From: Rhodococcus maanshanensis NBRC 100610 | GTDB lineage: Bacteria > Actinomycetota > Actinomycetes > Mycobacteriales > Mycobacteriaceae | DNA length: 64,000 bases | Direction of reading: 5' to 3' | NCBI RefSeq assembly: GCF_001894865.1 | Contig: NZ_BCXA01000035.1 | Span: 1-64,000 of the forward strand | Shown: piece after piece, positions 24,842 through 32,948 of the stretch | Layout: each line of letters begins with the position of its first letter | How positions within the stretch are numbered: position 1 is the first letter of the stretch | Position numbers and translations under genes: made by a program | Notes under the pieces: model-generated | The model's input: only the letters and a program-made list of their open reading frames with translations | Database searches by the model: none | Told to the model about the DNA's origin: nothing

Positions 24842-25738
24842 ATGTTCTCCGTCCGGCGCAACCGGGACGCTCGGCAGATGCCGAACACCGAACTCTGCAC
24901 CCAACCCACGACCGCCGCCGACCTGGCCGCGCGACCCGCGAAACGAGCGGCGCGGCTGGCACTGGCCGCGTGCGCTGCCGTCACCCTGGCCGGATGCGGC
25001 GCCGCCGTCGGGGCCGACGACCGCAGCGGCACCTTCTTCGGCCCCTCGCAGGACCTCGGAGACGGCACGTCCAAGACCTACGTCAGCCTGGATTCGGACG
25101 GAAAGCCCACCGAGATCGGCATCCGGATCACGGAAACGGCCCTCGACGGTCTGCCCGGCGGCCCCGATGCCAAGCCCCAGATGCTGATGTTCGACCTGCC
25201 GGACGAGGCGTCCGAGACGGTCTTCGAGCACGTCATGCTGGATTGGAACCCCAACGGGCACGACCCACAGATCCTCTGGGGCAAACCGCATTTCGACATG
25301 CACTTCTACCTCACCGACATGGCGGAGGTCCACGCCATCGACCCCACCGCCCCGGACTTCGCCACCAAGGCGGCACGGCTACCGGACCCGAAGTACATCC
25401 CGCAGGACTATGTGGCCCCACCGGGTCCGCCCGCCGCGAACACGGTGCCGTCGATGGGCCTGCACTGGAACGACAGCGCCGACCGCGTTGTCCCTGGCTC
25501 CTTCGATTTCACCGAGGTACTGCTGAACGGCTCATGGGACGGCGAGTTCACCTTCATCGAGCCGATGATGACCCGCGAGTGGCTGCTCACCAAGCCGACC
25601 CTGCAGGAGGATCTCAAGCTGCCCAAGGCGTATCCGCGGTCCGGCTACTCGCCGACCACCTACACCGTGCGGTTCGACGACCGGTCCGCGGAGTACGTCA
25701 TCACGCTCGAGGGGATGACGATGCGCGAGAAGTCCTGA
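24842..25738 (+). CDS. Lipoprotein with TTHB210-like (DUF5602) fold
   Basis: A predicted exported protein of 298 residues (286 if the ATG at 24878 is used). A positively charged N-region, a hydrophobic core AARLALAACAAVTL and the lipobox LAGC point to lipid anchoring. The mature part contains WNPNGHDPQILWGKPHFDMH followed by FYL, typical of the TTHB210-like / DUF5602 proteins of unknown role, whose histidines may bind metal. It follows the ligase gene on the same strand after 68 nt and ends at a bidirectional terminator. A steroid-binding or envelope role is a guess from location only. Confidence 0.68.
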   Translation: MFSVRRNRDARQMPNTELCTQPTTAADLAARPAKRAARLALAACAAVTLAGCGAAVGADDRSGTFFGPSQDLGDGTSKTYVSLDSDGKPTEIGIRITETALDGLPGGPDAKPQMLMFDLPDEASETVFEHVMLDWNPNGHDPQILWGKPHFDMHFYLTDMAEVHAIDPTAPDFATKAARLPDPKYIPQDYVAPPGPPAANTVPSMGLHWNDSADRVVPGSFDFTEVLLNGSWDGEFTFIEPMMTREWLLTKPTLQEDLKLPKAYPRSGYSPTTYTVRFDDRSAEYVITLEGMTMREKS

Positions 25739-25758
25739 GCAACAAGGCAGCTCGCAAA

Positions 25759-25796
25759 ACGATGCCCCCCGCCGAGGTGTCGGCGAGGGGCGTCGT
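25759..25796. terminator. Bidirectional terminator between the DUF5602 gene and hsaB
   Basis: 17-bp stem with one mismatch and one G-T pair, GGTG loop (arms 25759-25775 and 25780-25796), centred between two convergent stop codons. Confidence 0.7.
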
Positions 25797-25808
25797 CCTG
25801 TGAGTGCT

Positions 25809-26327
25809 CTAGCCGGCGAACCCGCCGAACCCGCCCTTGAAGAACAGCAGCGGCCTGCCGTCCGCATCCGCGGTCAGGTCGGTGATGCGGGCGAGCACGA
25901 TCGTGTGGTCGCCTGCGTCGTGCTCGAGCTCGACCGTGGCCTCGATCCGGGCGAGCGCGCCGCCGAGCGCAGGCGCACCGTTACCCGCCGGGCTCCAGTC
26001 GACCTGGGCGAACTTGTCGCCGCCGCTCACCGCGAAGGTCGAGCACACGTCCTTCTGGTCATGGGCGAGGATGTTGATGCACAGCGAGCCGGCCTCCCGC
26101 AGCAGCGGCCAGCTGGTGGAGGTCTTCGCGGGGCAGAACGAGATGTACGGCGGATCCAGCGACACCGACACCACCGACTGGCAGGCGAACCCGAGGGGGC
26201 GGTCGCCGTCGTGGGCGGCGATCACCGCGACCCCGGTGCAGAAGTGCCCCATCACCTTTCTCAGTGTGGCGGCGTCGGGAGCCGAGAGAGCATCCTGCTC
26301 GGCGACGGCTGTGATCTCTGCGCTCAT
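25809..26327 (-). CDS. hsaB: Flavin reductase HsaB
   Basis: Small NADH:flavin oxidoreductase of 172 residues that supplies reduced flavin to the monooxygenase HsaA. The FMN-binding split-barrel family is seen in LRKVMGHFCTGVAVIAA, the GFACQSVVSVSLDPPYISFC phrase and AGDHTIVLARITDL. These match HsaB of M. tuberculosis well. The ATG at 26327 has GAGGA 8 nt upstream. It is separated from hsaA (31714) by other genes, and it is divergent from padR with a copy of the shared 17-bp motif between them. Confidence 0.9.
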   Translation of the reverse strand: MSAEITAVAEQDALSAPDAATLRKVMGHFCTGVAVIAAHDGDRPLGFACQSVVSVSLDPPYISFCPAKTSTSWPLLREAGSLCINILAHDQKDVCSTFAVSGGDKFAQVDWSPAGNGAPALGGALARIEATVELEHDAGDHTIVLARITDLTADADGRPLLFFKGGFGGFAG

Positions 26328-26396
26328 TGCGGTGTTCCTCCTGATGAAACGGGCACCATCCAGAATCGCCACACCCTGTGCGCGGCGCCATCCCCG

Positions 26397-26413
26397 TTCC
26401 CGGTCAGTGGTAG
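26397..26413. promoter_or_regulatory. Recurrent island motif, copy 4 (between hsaB and padR)
   Basis: TTCCCGGTCAGTGGTAG, 15 of 17 matches, in the 129-nt divergent region; 70 nt upstream of the hsaB start and 44 nt upstream of padR. Confidence 0.55.
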
Positions 26414-26456
26414 CTTGCCCTGTCCAGGTCATCTGTCCAATTGTTAGGCTCCCCAG

Positions 26457-27146
26457 GTGGCACCGACCGAACCGGCCTCCGAGTCTGATCTACCCAACCT
26501 GCCCGCGACGAGCTGGGCTGTACTCGGCATGCTCGCGTTCGACGAGGAGCTGTCCGGCTACGAGCTCAAGAAGTGGGCCGACTGGAGCATCAAGTTCTTC
26601 TATTGGAGCCCGTCGTTCAGCCAGGTCTACACGGAGCTGAAGAAGCTCGAGAAGCACGGCTTCGTCACCTCCCGGGTGCAGCACGACAACGGCGTTCGCG
26701 GCCGCCGTCTCTACAAGATCACCGAGGCGGGTACCGCCGCGGTCGGGCGCTGGTCCAACGAGGCGCCGATCGACCCGCCCATCCTCAAACACGGTGTGAT
26801 GCTTCGCATCTGGCTCGGACACCTGAACAAGCCGGAACGGCTCAAGGAGATCCTCCGCGAGCACATCGAGTACGTGTCGAAGATGGAGCGGCGCGCCGCG
26901 GCCGATGCCTCCGGCGCCGACAAGGAACCGGCATGGGCGTACTCCCAGATCGTGCTGCGGTGGGCCGAGCGGTACTACGCCGCCGAGCGCGATCTGGCCG
27001 AGCAGCTGATCGCCGACATCGACAAGGCCGACGCCGTCATCGCCCAGGTCAAGGACGGCGACGACGCCGGCTTCCCGAAGCCGACCCCCGGCGCCTGGCG
27101 CCAGGTGGAGGTCGAGACCGAGTCGGAGAACCCCGACCTGGAGTGA
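26457..27146 (+). CDS. PadR-family transcriptional regulator
   Basis: Winged-helix regulator of 229 residues. The N-terminal domain reads LGMLAFDEELSGYELKKWAD, SFSQVYTELKKLEKHGFVTS and the wing GRRLYKITEAG, the classic PadR layout; a helical C-terminal dimerisation region with KMERRA and WAERYYAAERDLAEQL follows. The GTG at 26457 is preceded by TTAGGCT, which would make the transcript leaderless. It is divergent from hsaB and is a candidate controller of hsaB and perhaps of the island. Its ligand would be a phenolic or steroid compound by analogy. Confidence 0.87.
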   Translation: MAPTEPASESDLPNLPATSWAVLGMLAFDEELSGYELKKWADWSIKFFYWSPSFSQVYTELKKLEKHGFVTSRVQHDNGVRGRRLYKITEAGTAAVGRWSNEAPIDPPILKHGVMLRIWLGHLNKPERLKEILREHIEYVSKMERRAAADASGADKEPAWAYSQIVLRWAERYYAAERDLAEQLIADIDKADAVIAQVKDGDDAGFPKPTPGAWRQVEVETESENPDLE

Positions 27147-27149
27147 GCC

Positions 27150-28082
27150 CTAGCGGGCCGGGTCGAGGAGTTCGCGCAGATCCGCCCACGCCTGCTTCTG
27201 CGCGGTGCGTGCCAGGGCCAGCATGCCCATCGTCATGAACCCGTGAATCGCGCCGTCGTATCGACGATGGTTGACCGGAACACCCTCGGCGGCAAGGGCC
27301 TTCGCATAGGCGTCACCCTCCGAACAGAGCGGGTCGCAGCCCGCGGTGACCACCACGGCGGGCGGCAGCCCGGCGAGTTCCGCGCGCAGGGGAGAGGCAT
27401 GGGGGTGATCCCGGTCCTCGACCGCGACGTACTGGTCCCAGTACCACTGCATCGCGGCCCTGGTGTTGAAGTAACCGGTCGCGAACTCCCGGTAGGAATC
27501 GGTCTCGAAGTCCGCGGCGATCACCGGGTACAGCAGCAGCTGCGCCGCGAGGGCCGGGCCGCCGCGGTCGCGGGCGATGAGCGCGGTCACCGCGGCCAGG
27601 TTGCCGCCTGCGCTGTCCCCGGCGACCACGATCCGGCCGGTGTCACCACCGAGTTCCTGCCCGTGCTCGGCCACCCACGCCACCACGGCGTAGACGTCCT
27701 CGGCGGCGGCAGGCCACCGCGACTCCGGGGCCAGCCGGTAGTCGACCGACACCACGATCGCCCCGACGCCGTTGGCCATCGCCCGGCAGATCCCGTCGTG
27801 GGTGTCCAGATCGCAGAACACGAACCCGCCGCCGTGCGCGAACACGACGATCGGTACATCCGCATCGGAGGTGACCGCGGGCCGGTAGATCCGGACCGGC
27901 AGGTCCGAGCCTGGTCCGGGAACCACGCGCTCGATGACCTCCGCGACCGGCTCCGGCTGATCGGGCAGCACGAGCCTGGCTCGGATCGCGGCGCGCGCCT
28001 GCGCGCCTGCCATGGTCTCGACTTTCGGGAATCCGGCGTTCAGCGCGTCGAGGATCGCCGCCACCTCGGCGTCGACGGTCAT
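27150..28082 (-). CDS. HSL-family alpha/beta hydrolase (esterase)
   Basis: Esterase of 310 residues related to hormone-sensitive lipase. HGGG at 83-86 forms the oxyanion hole, Ser157 sits in GDSAGG, the acid in CDPLCSEG and the histidine in AIHGFM. It overlaps the IclR gene by 4 nt (its start at 28082 lies over the IclR stop), so both are made from one transcript. In this island it might deacylate steroid esters or open a lactone ring such as that from a Baeyer-Villiger step; this is inference. Confidence 0.88.
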   Translation of the reverse strand: MTVDAEVAAILDALNAGFPKVETMAGAQARAAIRARLVLPDQPEPVAEVIERVVPGPGSDLPVRIYRPAVTSDADVPIVVFAHGGGFVFCDLDTHDGICRAMANGVGAIVVSVDYRLAPESRWPAAAEDVYAVVAWVAEHGQELGGDTGRIVVAGDSAGGNLAAVTALIARDRGGPALAAQLLLYPVIAADFETDSYREFATGYFNTRAAMQWYWDQYVAVEDRDHPHASPLRAELAGLPPAVVVTAGCDPLCSEGDAYAKALAAEGVPVNHRRYDGAIHGFMTMGMLALARTAQKQAWADLRELLDPAR

Positions 28083-28942
28083 GCGTACTGCAGATCGGTC
28101 GGCGCCGCCGCAGGGCGGGCGCGGTGAGCCGACGGCCCGCCGAGGATGGGACGCGGTTGCTGCTGCAGGGTCGGCTGGACCCGGACCGGGCCGCCCTCGA
28201 TGTTGCGCCAGATTCCCAGCGCGGTCATCCGCACGGGTGCGGCGAGCCGGTGGTCGAGCTTCATCTGGGAGACCGGACCGCAGATCGAGACGGCCGCAAC
28301 CGCCTCGCCGATGTTCCCGATCGGGGCTGCCACGCAGCCGAACCCGGGCAGCGACTCCTCGCGCTCGTAGGCGATGCCCTGCTCACGCACCTTGGCCAGC
28401 TCGGTGCGGAGCTGGGCCCCCGTGGAGATGGAGTACTTGGTCTTGCGGCTGAGGAGGTCGCCGTCGAGCGCCGCGAGCTGGGCCTCGCCCGCGAACCCGA
28501 GGATCGCCTTGCCGACCCCGGTGCAGTGCGCGGGGTAGCGGCCGCCGACCCGGGTCGGGATAGCGGCGGCCATCCGGCCACCGATCTTCTCGAGGTACAC
28601 GACATCGGGCCCGTCGAGGATCGCCAGGTGGACGACGTGGCCGGTCACCCGGTGCAGCTCGTGCAGGAACGGCAGCGCGGCCCGGTGCATCCGGTCCTGG
28701 TGCACCGCGAGGGAGCCGAGCTCGACCAGGCGCATGCCCAGCTCGTAGTCGCGACCCTGCCTGCGCAGCCAGCGGAGGTGGACGAGCCGCTCGAGCATCC
28801 GGTGCGCCGAGGAGCGCGGCAGCCCGGTGCGCCGAACGACCTGAGCGAGCGTCAGCCGGCCGGGTCCGTCGAAGGCATCCAGAACGAGCGAGACGCGATC
28901 GAGTACGGCGCTCGGGGTGCTGGCGTCGACCAAAGTTGTCAT
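28079..28942 (-). CDS. IclR-family regulator coupled to the HSL esterase
   Basis: Regulator of 287 residues. The N-terminal HTH has LTLAQVVRRTGLPRSSAHRM, and the effector domain includes HLAILDGPDVVYLEKIGGRM, RYPAHCTGVGKAILGFA and GNIGEAVAAVSICGP. The last ~35 residues are a proline- and arginine-rich tail not usual for the family. It is upstream of and overlaps the esterase gene, so it is autoregulated or controls that pair, and may also act on the nearby kst4D-hsaC-hsaA-kshA transcript. Confidence 0.88.
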   Translation of the reverse strand: MTTLVDASTPSAVLDRVSLVLDAFDGPGRLTLAQVVRRTGLPRSSAHRMLERLVHLRWLRRQGRDYELGMRLVELGSLAVHQDRMHRAALPFLHELHRVTGHVVHLAILDGPDVVYLEKIGGRMAAAIPTRVGGRYPAHCTGVGKAILGFAGEAQLAALDGDLLSRKTKYSISTGAQLRTELAKVREQGIAYEREESLPGFGCVAAPIGNIGEAVAAVSICGPVSQMKLDHRLAAPVRMTALGIWRNIEGGPVRVQPTLQQQPRPILGGPSAHRARPAAAPTDLQYA

Positions 28943-29106
28943 GGGGTCCTCCGGGAGTGCTTGGCGGCTGGGCGCCGGGTTGGTGCGCCGATCGGCTGGG
29001 GGTCCGACCGGGGTGTTTCGATTAGGAATATGACTATTGATAGCACGGGCTTGTGTCGGCTGTCACACACGACCGAGTGGTTCGTTTTGGGTCACGAGAC
29101 GGCGAA

Positions 29107-29139
29107 GGGCCCCGGATCGATTGACTCGACCCGGGGCCC
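29107..29139 (-). terminator. Terminator of the kshA-hsaA-hsaC-kst4D transcript
   Basis: 9-bp GGGCCCCGG/CCGGGGCCC arms (29107-29115 and 29131-29139) with a short inner TCGA pairing, 38 nt after the flavoprotein stop on the minus strand. Confidence 0.65.
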
Positions 29140-29177
29140 GATATGCCTGACCTGCAGTTATTGACCGCTCAGTGGGA

Positions 29178-30653
29178 TCATCCCTTGGCCGCGGATCGGC
29201 CCGCGCGACGCCCGAAAAAACTTCCGTCGCCCAGCGAAGCACCGCTCGCGTAGCCGCCCGCGGAGACGCCGGCGGTGCACCGGCCTGCCGCGTACAGCCC
29301 CGGAATCGGCTCGCCGGAGACGTGCAGGACCTCCGACTCGACGCTGGTGCGCAGACCGCCGAGGGTGAACCCGCCGGTGAACCCGCGCAGGTCGATCGCG
29401 GCGACCGGCGACCCGATCGGCCTGACCCATTCGGACTTCTTGCCGAGCACCGGGTCCGCGCCCTTCGCGGCGTGCTTGTTGTAGACCTCGACGGTGGTCT
29501 GCAGGGTGCCCTCGGGCAGCCCCATCTCCGCCTCGAGCTCCTCGACCGTCTCGCACACCCAGCTCGGCTGGTGCCGCAGGAACGGGGTGGCCGTCGGCGT
29601 GGCCTGCGCCTCCTCGTACGCAGCCTCGTCGATCACCAGGAACGACTGGTTCTGGTTCTCGATCAGCGTGGCCTGCCCGACCCGGCCGGGGTAGGTGTCC
29701 TCGTTGATGTAGCGCTGACCTCGCCCGTTGACCAGGATCCCGCGGATGAACAGCTGCGGGTCGCAGAAGAACGCCACCTCGGTGGCGTCCATGTGCGCCA
29801 GATCGGCGCCGAGGGCCTGCGCCATCTGGATTGCCTTGCCGTCGTGCTCCTCGATGGAGGCGGCCGGGCGGCCCACCAGCCGCGGCGCGTAGGCCTCGAC
29901 CATCCGGTCGTTGTAGGCGAAGCTGCCGGTGGCGAGCACCACGCCGCGACGCGCCCGGATGGTGATCTCCTTCCCGTACTGGGTCGCCACGACGCCGACC
30001 ACCCGGCCGGACTCGTCGGTGACCAGGGTCTGCGCGCGGGTGTCGTACACGGAACGCACGCCGAGGGCCGCCGACGTGTCGGTGAGCGGCTTCATCAGCA
30101 TGAAGCCGCCGCCCTTCTCGCCGCCGGACTGTTTGTCCGCCATCTGCGGCACGTGCCCGCGCGGCGCGGGCGGGATGGTCGCGCTGAACGGGGCGGCGTT
30201 CTCGCCGCCGGTGTACTGCAGCCCGTCGTCGCCCGGCGGCTCCCAACCCGGCTCGCCCCAGAAACTCGCCTTGAACGGGACGCCGCACTCGACCAGCCAG
30301 TTGTAGTGGTCGACGCTGCCCTCGCAGTAGGCGTCGATCTTCTCGGCATCGACGCCGGGGCCGAGTGCCTCGGTCATGAACGCCTTCATGTTCTCCGCGG
30401 AATCCTCGAATCCACAAGCCTTCTGGAGCGGGGTGCCACCGCCGAGATAGATGAATCCGCCTGCCATCGCGGCCGCGCCGCCCCAGCCGCCGGTGCGTTC
30501 GAGCACCAGCACGTCGGCGCCCTCCTGGGCCGCGGCCACGGCCGCGGACGCGCCCGCGACGCCGTAGCCGGCCACCACCACATCGGCCTCGTGGTCCCAC
30601 TGTGTGATCTCGACGGCCGGCCGCGGCCGGACCGTCGTGGTGTTGCTGGTCAT
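29178..30653 (-). CDS. kst4D: Flavoprotein with the active-site pattern of 3-ketosteroid delta4-(5alpha)-dehydrogenase
   Basis: FAD-dependent dehydrogenase of 491 residues. The FAD motif VVAGYGVAGASAAVAA is near residue 26 and GGAAAMAGGFIYLGGG follows. The C-terminal phrase GGYASGASLGDGSFFG gives Tyr468 and Ser470, and Tyr321 lies in NEDTYPGR. The R. jostii RHA1 delta4-(5alpha) enzyme is reported to use Tyr319, Tyr466 and Ser468, so all three residues are present with a constant offset of two. The Y-x3-G pattern of delta1-enzymes is absent. It would oxidise 5alpha-3-ketosteroids to 4-enes. AAAGGAA stands 5 nt before the ATG. Other fumarate-reductase-like flavoproteins share the fold, so assay would settle it. 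Confidence 0.75.
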   Translation of the reverse strand: MTSNTTTVRPRPAVEITQWDHEADVVVAGYGVAGASAAVAAAQEGADVLVLERTGGWGGAAAMAGGFIYLGGGTPLQKACGFEDSAENMKAFMTEALGPGVDAEKIDAYCEGSVDHYNWLVECGVPFKASFWGEPGWEPPGDDGLQYTGGENAAPFSATIPPAPRGHVPQMADKQSGGEKGGGFMLMKPLTDTSAALGVRSVYDTRAQTLVTDESGRVVGVVATQYGKEITIRARRGVVLATGSFAYNDRMVEAYAPRLVGRPAASIEEHDGKAIQMAQALGADLAHMDATEVAFFCDPQLFIRGILVNGRGQRYINEDTYPGRVGQATLIENQNQSFLVIDEAAYEEAQATPTATPFLRHQPSWVCETVEELEAEMGLPEGTLQTTVEVYNKHAAKGADPVLGKKSEWVRPIGSPVAAIDLRGFTGGFTLGGLRTSVESEVLHVSGEPIPGLYAAGRCTAGVSAGGYASGASLGDGSFFGRRAGRSAAKG

Positions 30654-30766
30654 CGGGTTCCTTTCGTGAACGGGTCTGGATACACCTCGCGCGCGGCTCC
30701 AGTGCCGGCGAACGCGGGTGCGTACGCCGGCGGTGGAAACCGCGCGCGAAGGTGGGTGGGCTGTTG

Positions 30767-31672
30767 TTACATCGCCGCCAGGGGCTCGCTGCCGGACCAG
30801 TCGTGGCCCCAGTAGCTGTCGGCGGTGATCTCCTCCGCGGAGTAGTACTTCTCGTCTACCCGCATGCCCTCGGTTCCGAATTCGATGTCCCAGCCTCCGG
30901 GAGCGCGAACGTAGAACGAGACCATCTTGTCGTTGGTGTGCCTGCCCAGGGTCGAGGAGACCGAGAAGCCGTCCTTGACGACGCGGTCGAGCGCCTGGCC
31001 GACCGCATCGAGGGTGTCGACCTCGACCATGATGTGGACCAGGCCGGGGGCACCGCCGTGCGGTGCGGGGCACAGCGCCAGGCTGTGGTGGCGCTCGTTG
31101 ACGCCCATGAAGCGCACCCGCATCGGGCCGAACTCCGGCGGAGCCGGGATGCGGAAGGCGCCGCGCGACAGGAAGCCGAGCACCTCGGTGTAGAAGGCGA
31201 AGGCGCCGTTGATGTCCATCACCGGAAGCACCACGTGGCCGAGACCCTGTGCGCCCGTGACGAACTTGGCACCGAACGGAGTGACGACCGGGCTGTGGTC
31301 GAGGACCGCGCCGTGGAAGATCTCGAGGGTGGCGCCGGTCGGATCCTGGAAGGTGATGACCTCCTCGACCCGGCGGGCGTCGGCCTCCTCCAGCGAGAGC
31401 GGCTTGACGGCGATGCCCGCGGCCTCGACAGCCTCCTGCACGCGAACCAGGGCGGCGTGGTCGCGCACCTCCCAGCCGATGGTGACGACCTCGTCGGTGT
31501 CACCCGGCACGATGACGATGCGCGCGGCGCGCTCGTCCATCCGCAGGTAGATGGCGTTCTCGTCCGGACCGGAGCCCTCGGCGAAGCCGAGCACGTCGAA
31601 GGCGAACTTGCGCCAGCGCTCCATGTCGTTGGTCTGGACCTTGATGTAGCCCAAGCCCTTGATGTCAGTCAT
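30767..31672 (-). CDS. hsaC: Extradiol ring-cleavage dioxygenase HsaC
   Basis: Type I extradiol dioxygenase of 301 residues that opens catecholic ring A (3,4-DHSA) by meta-cleavage. Two VOC-type domains are visible. The Fe(II) ligands are His146 in GLGHVVLP, His213 in GLVHIMVEV and Glu264 in WDIEFGTEG, the same spacing as in BphC; the acid-base residues His195 (ERHHSLAL) and Tyr254 are also present. It follows hsaA after 41 nt and precedes the flavoprotein gene by 113 nt on the minus strand. Its product is the substrate of HsaD at 14008. Confidence 0.93.
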   Translation of the reverse strand: MTDIKGLGYIKVQTNDMERWRKFAFDVLGFAEGSGPDENAIYLRMDERAARIVIVPGDTDEVVTIGWEVRDHAALVRVQEAVEAAGIAVKPLSLEEADARRVEEVITFQDPTGATLEIFHGAVLDHSPVVTPFGAKFVTGAQGLGHVVLPVMDINGAFAFYTEVLGFLSRGAFRIPAPPEFGPMRVRFMGVNERHHSLALCPAPHGGAPGLVHIMVEVDTLDAVGQALDRVVKDGFSVSSTLGRHTNDKMVSFYVRAPGGWDIEFGTEGMRVDEKYYSAEEITADSYWGHDWSGSEPLAAM

Positions 31673-31713
31673 GTGATGTCCTTCTTATGTTTTCAGTGCT
31701 GTGCGGGACCGGA

Positions 31714-32895
31714 TCAGATCATCGACTTGAGGTTGTCGGCCGGATCGAGACCGAGCGAGCTCACCGCGGAGGCGTGGTAGACGGTGCTGGGCACGTGGAT
31801 GGCGTGGGCCAGGCCTGCGTGCGCGTCACGCCAGTACCGCTGCAGCGGCTTGTCCATGCGCAGCGCGTTGCCACCGGAGCGGGCGAAGATCTGGTCGACG
31901 GCACCGACCGCGCGCCAGGCGGCACGCACCTGGGTGCGACGACCGGCGGCGCGGTCCTCGAAGGAGACCTCCTTGCCGGACTCGACGATGTCCCACATCT
32001 TGTCGACGTTGGCCAGCAGTTCCTGGCGGGCGGCGTTGATGTCCGCGGCGGCCTCGCCGATCGCGAAGAGCACGTACGGGTCGTCCTTGACCGCGGTGCC
32101 CTGTGCACCGACCCGGTCACGCTGGTAGTCGAGGTGCGCAGCCAGCGCGCCCTCGGCGATGCCGACGACCGCGGAGGAGATGCCGAGCGGGAACATGGTG
32201 GACCACGGCATCTTGTACAGGGTCTCGGTCATGCCGGCGTTCTTCTGCGCGGTCCCGTTGATCACCTCGTCGCCGTCCATCACCCGGTAGGACGGCACGA
32301 AGGCGTCCCGCACGATGATGTCCTTGGACCCGGTTCCCTTGAGGCCGACGACGTTCCAGGAATCCTCGACGATCTCGTAGTCCTTGCGCGGCAGGATCAT
32401 GTGCAGCATCCGCGGCGGCAGCGCCATGTTGCCGTCCTTGTCGCCCTCCATGGCGCCGAGGAAGATCCAGTCACAGTGGTCGGTGCCGGAGGAGAACTGC
32501 CAGCGACCGTTGAAGATGTATCCGCCGTCGACCGGCTTGGCGATCCCGGTCGGGGCGTAGGGGGAGGCGACCCAGGTGTTGTCGTCCGCGCCCCAGATCT
32601 CCTCCTGCACCTTCGGGTCCGCGAATGCCAGCTGCCACGGGTGCACACCGACGATGCCGCACACCCAGCCGGTGGCCGGGTCGAGCGAAGCCGCCTTCAT
32701 CACGGTCTCGGAGAAGGCGCGCGGGTGCGACTCGAATCCGCCGTACTGCTTCGGCTGCAGCTGCTTGATCGGGCCTGCGGCCTTGAGCAGCTTCGCAGTC
32801 TCGTCGGGAAGCCGACCGATCCGCTCCGCCTCGGTCGCCTGATCGCGGATCTGATCCGCGATCTCGAAGAGATTGTCGAGTGCCTTGTTGGTCAT
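31714..32895 (-). CDS. hsaA: Flavin-dependent monooxygenase HsaA
   Basis: Oxygenase component of 393 residues with the acyl-CoA-dehydrogenase fold (group D flavin monooxygenase). It hydroxylates the phenolic ring A of 3-HSA to the catechol used by HsaC, with reduced flavin from HsaB. Family phrases: LLKAAGPIKQLQPKQYGGFE, DPATGWVCGIVGVHPWQLAF, DGGYIFNGRWQFSSGTDHCD and LKGTGSKDIIV. It lies between kshA (53-nt gap) and hsaC (41-nt gap) in one transcript. GGAA stands 8 nt before the ATG. Confidence 0.93.
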   Translation of the reverse strand: MTNKALDNLFEIADQIRDQATEAERIGRLPDETAKLLKAAGPIKQLQPKQYGGFESHPRAFSETVMKAASLDPATGWVCGIVGVHPWQLAFADPKVQEEIWGADDNTWVASPYAPTGIAKPVDGGYIFNGRWQFSSGTDHCDWIFLGAMEGDKDGNMALPPRMLHMILPRKDYEIVEDSWNVVGLKGTGSKDIIVRDAFVPSYRVMDGDEVINGTAQKNAGMTETLYKMPWSTMFPLGISSAVVGIAEGALAAHLDYQRDRVGAQGTAVKDDPYVLFAIGEAAADINAARQELLANVDKMWDIVESGKEVSFEDRAAGRRTQVRAAWRAVGAVDQIFARSGGNALRMDKPLQRYWRDAHAGLAHAIHVPSTVYHASAVSSLGLDPADNLKSMI

Positions 32896-32948
32896 CGTGG
32901 TGTTCCTTCTTGTCTATCGGTAGATCGTGGGCAGGTCGGGCGGATGTG

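Noticed and set aside
29161-29178. GACCGCTCAGTGGGAT near the end of kst4D as an island motif copy
   Set aside because: About 12 of 17 matches and located at the 3' end of a gene, more than 200 nt from the next start.
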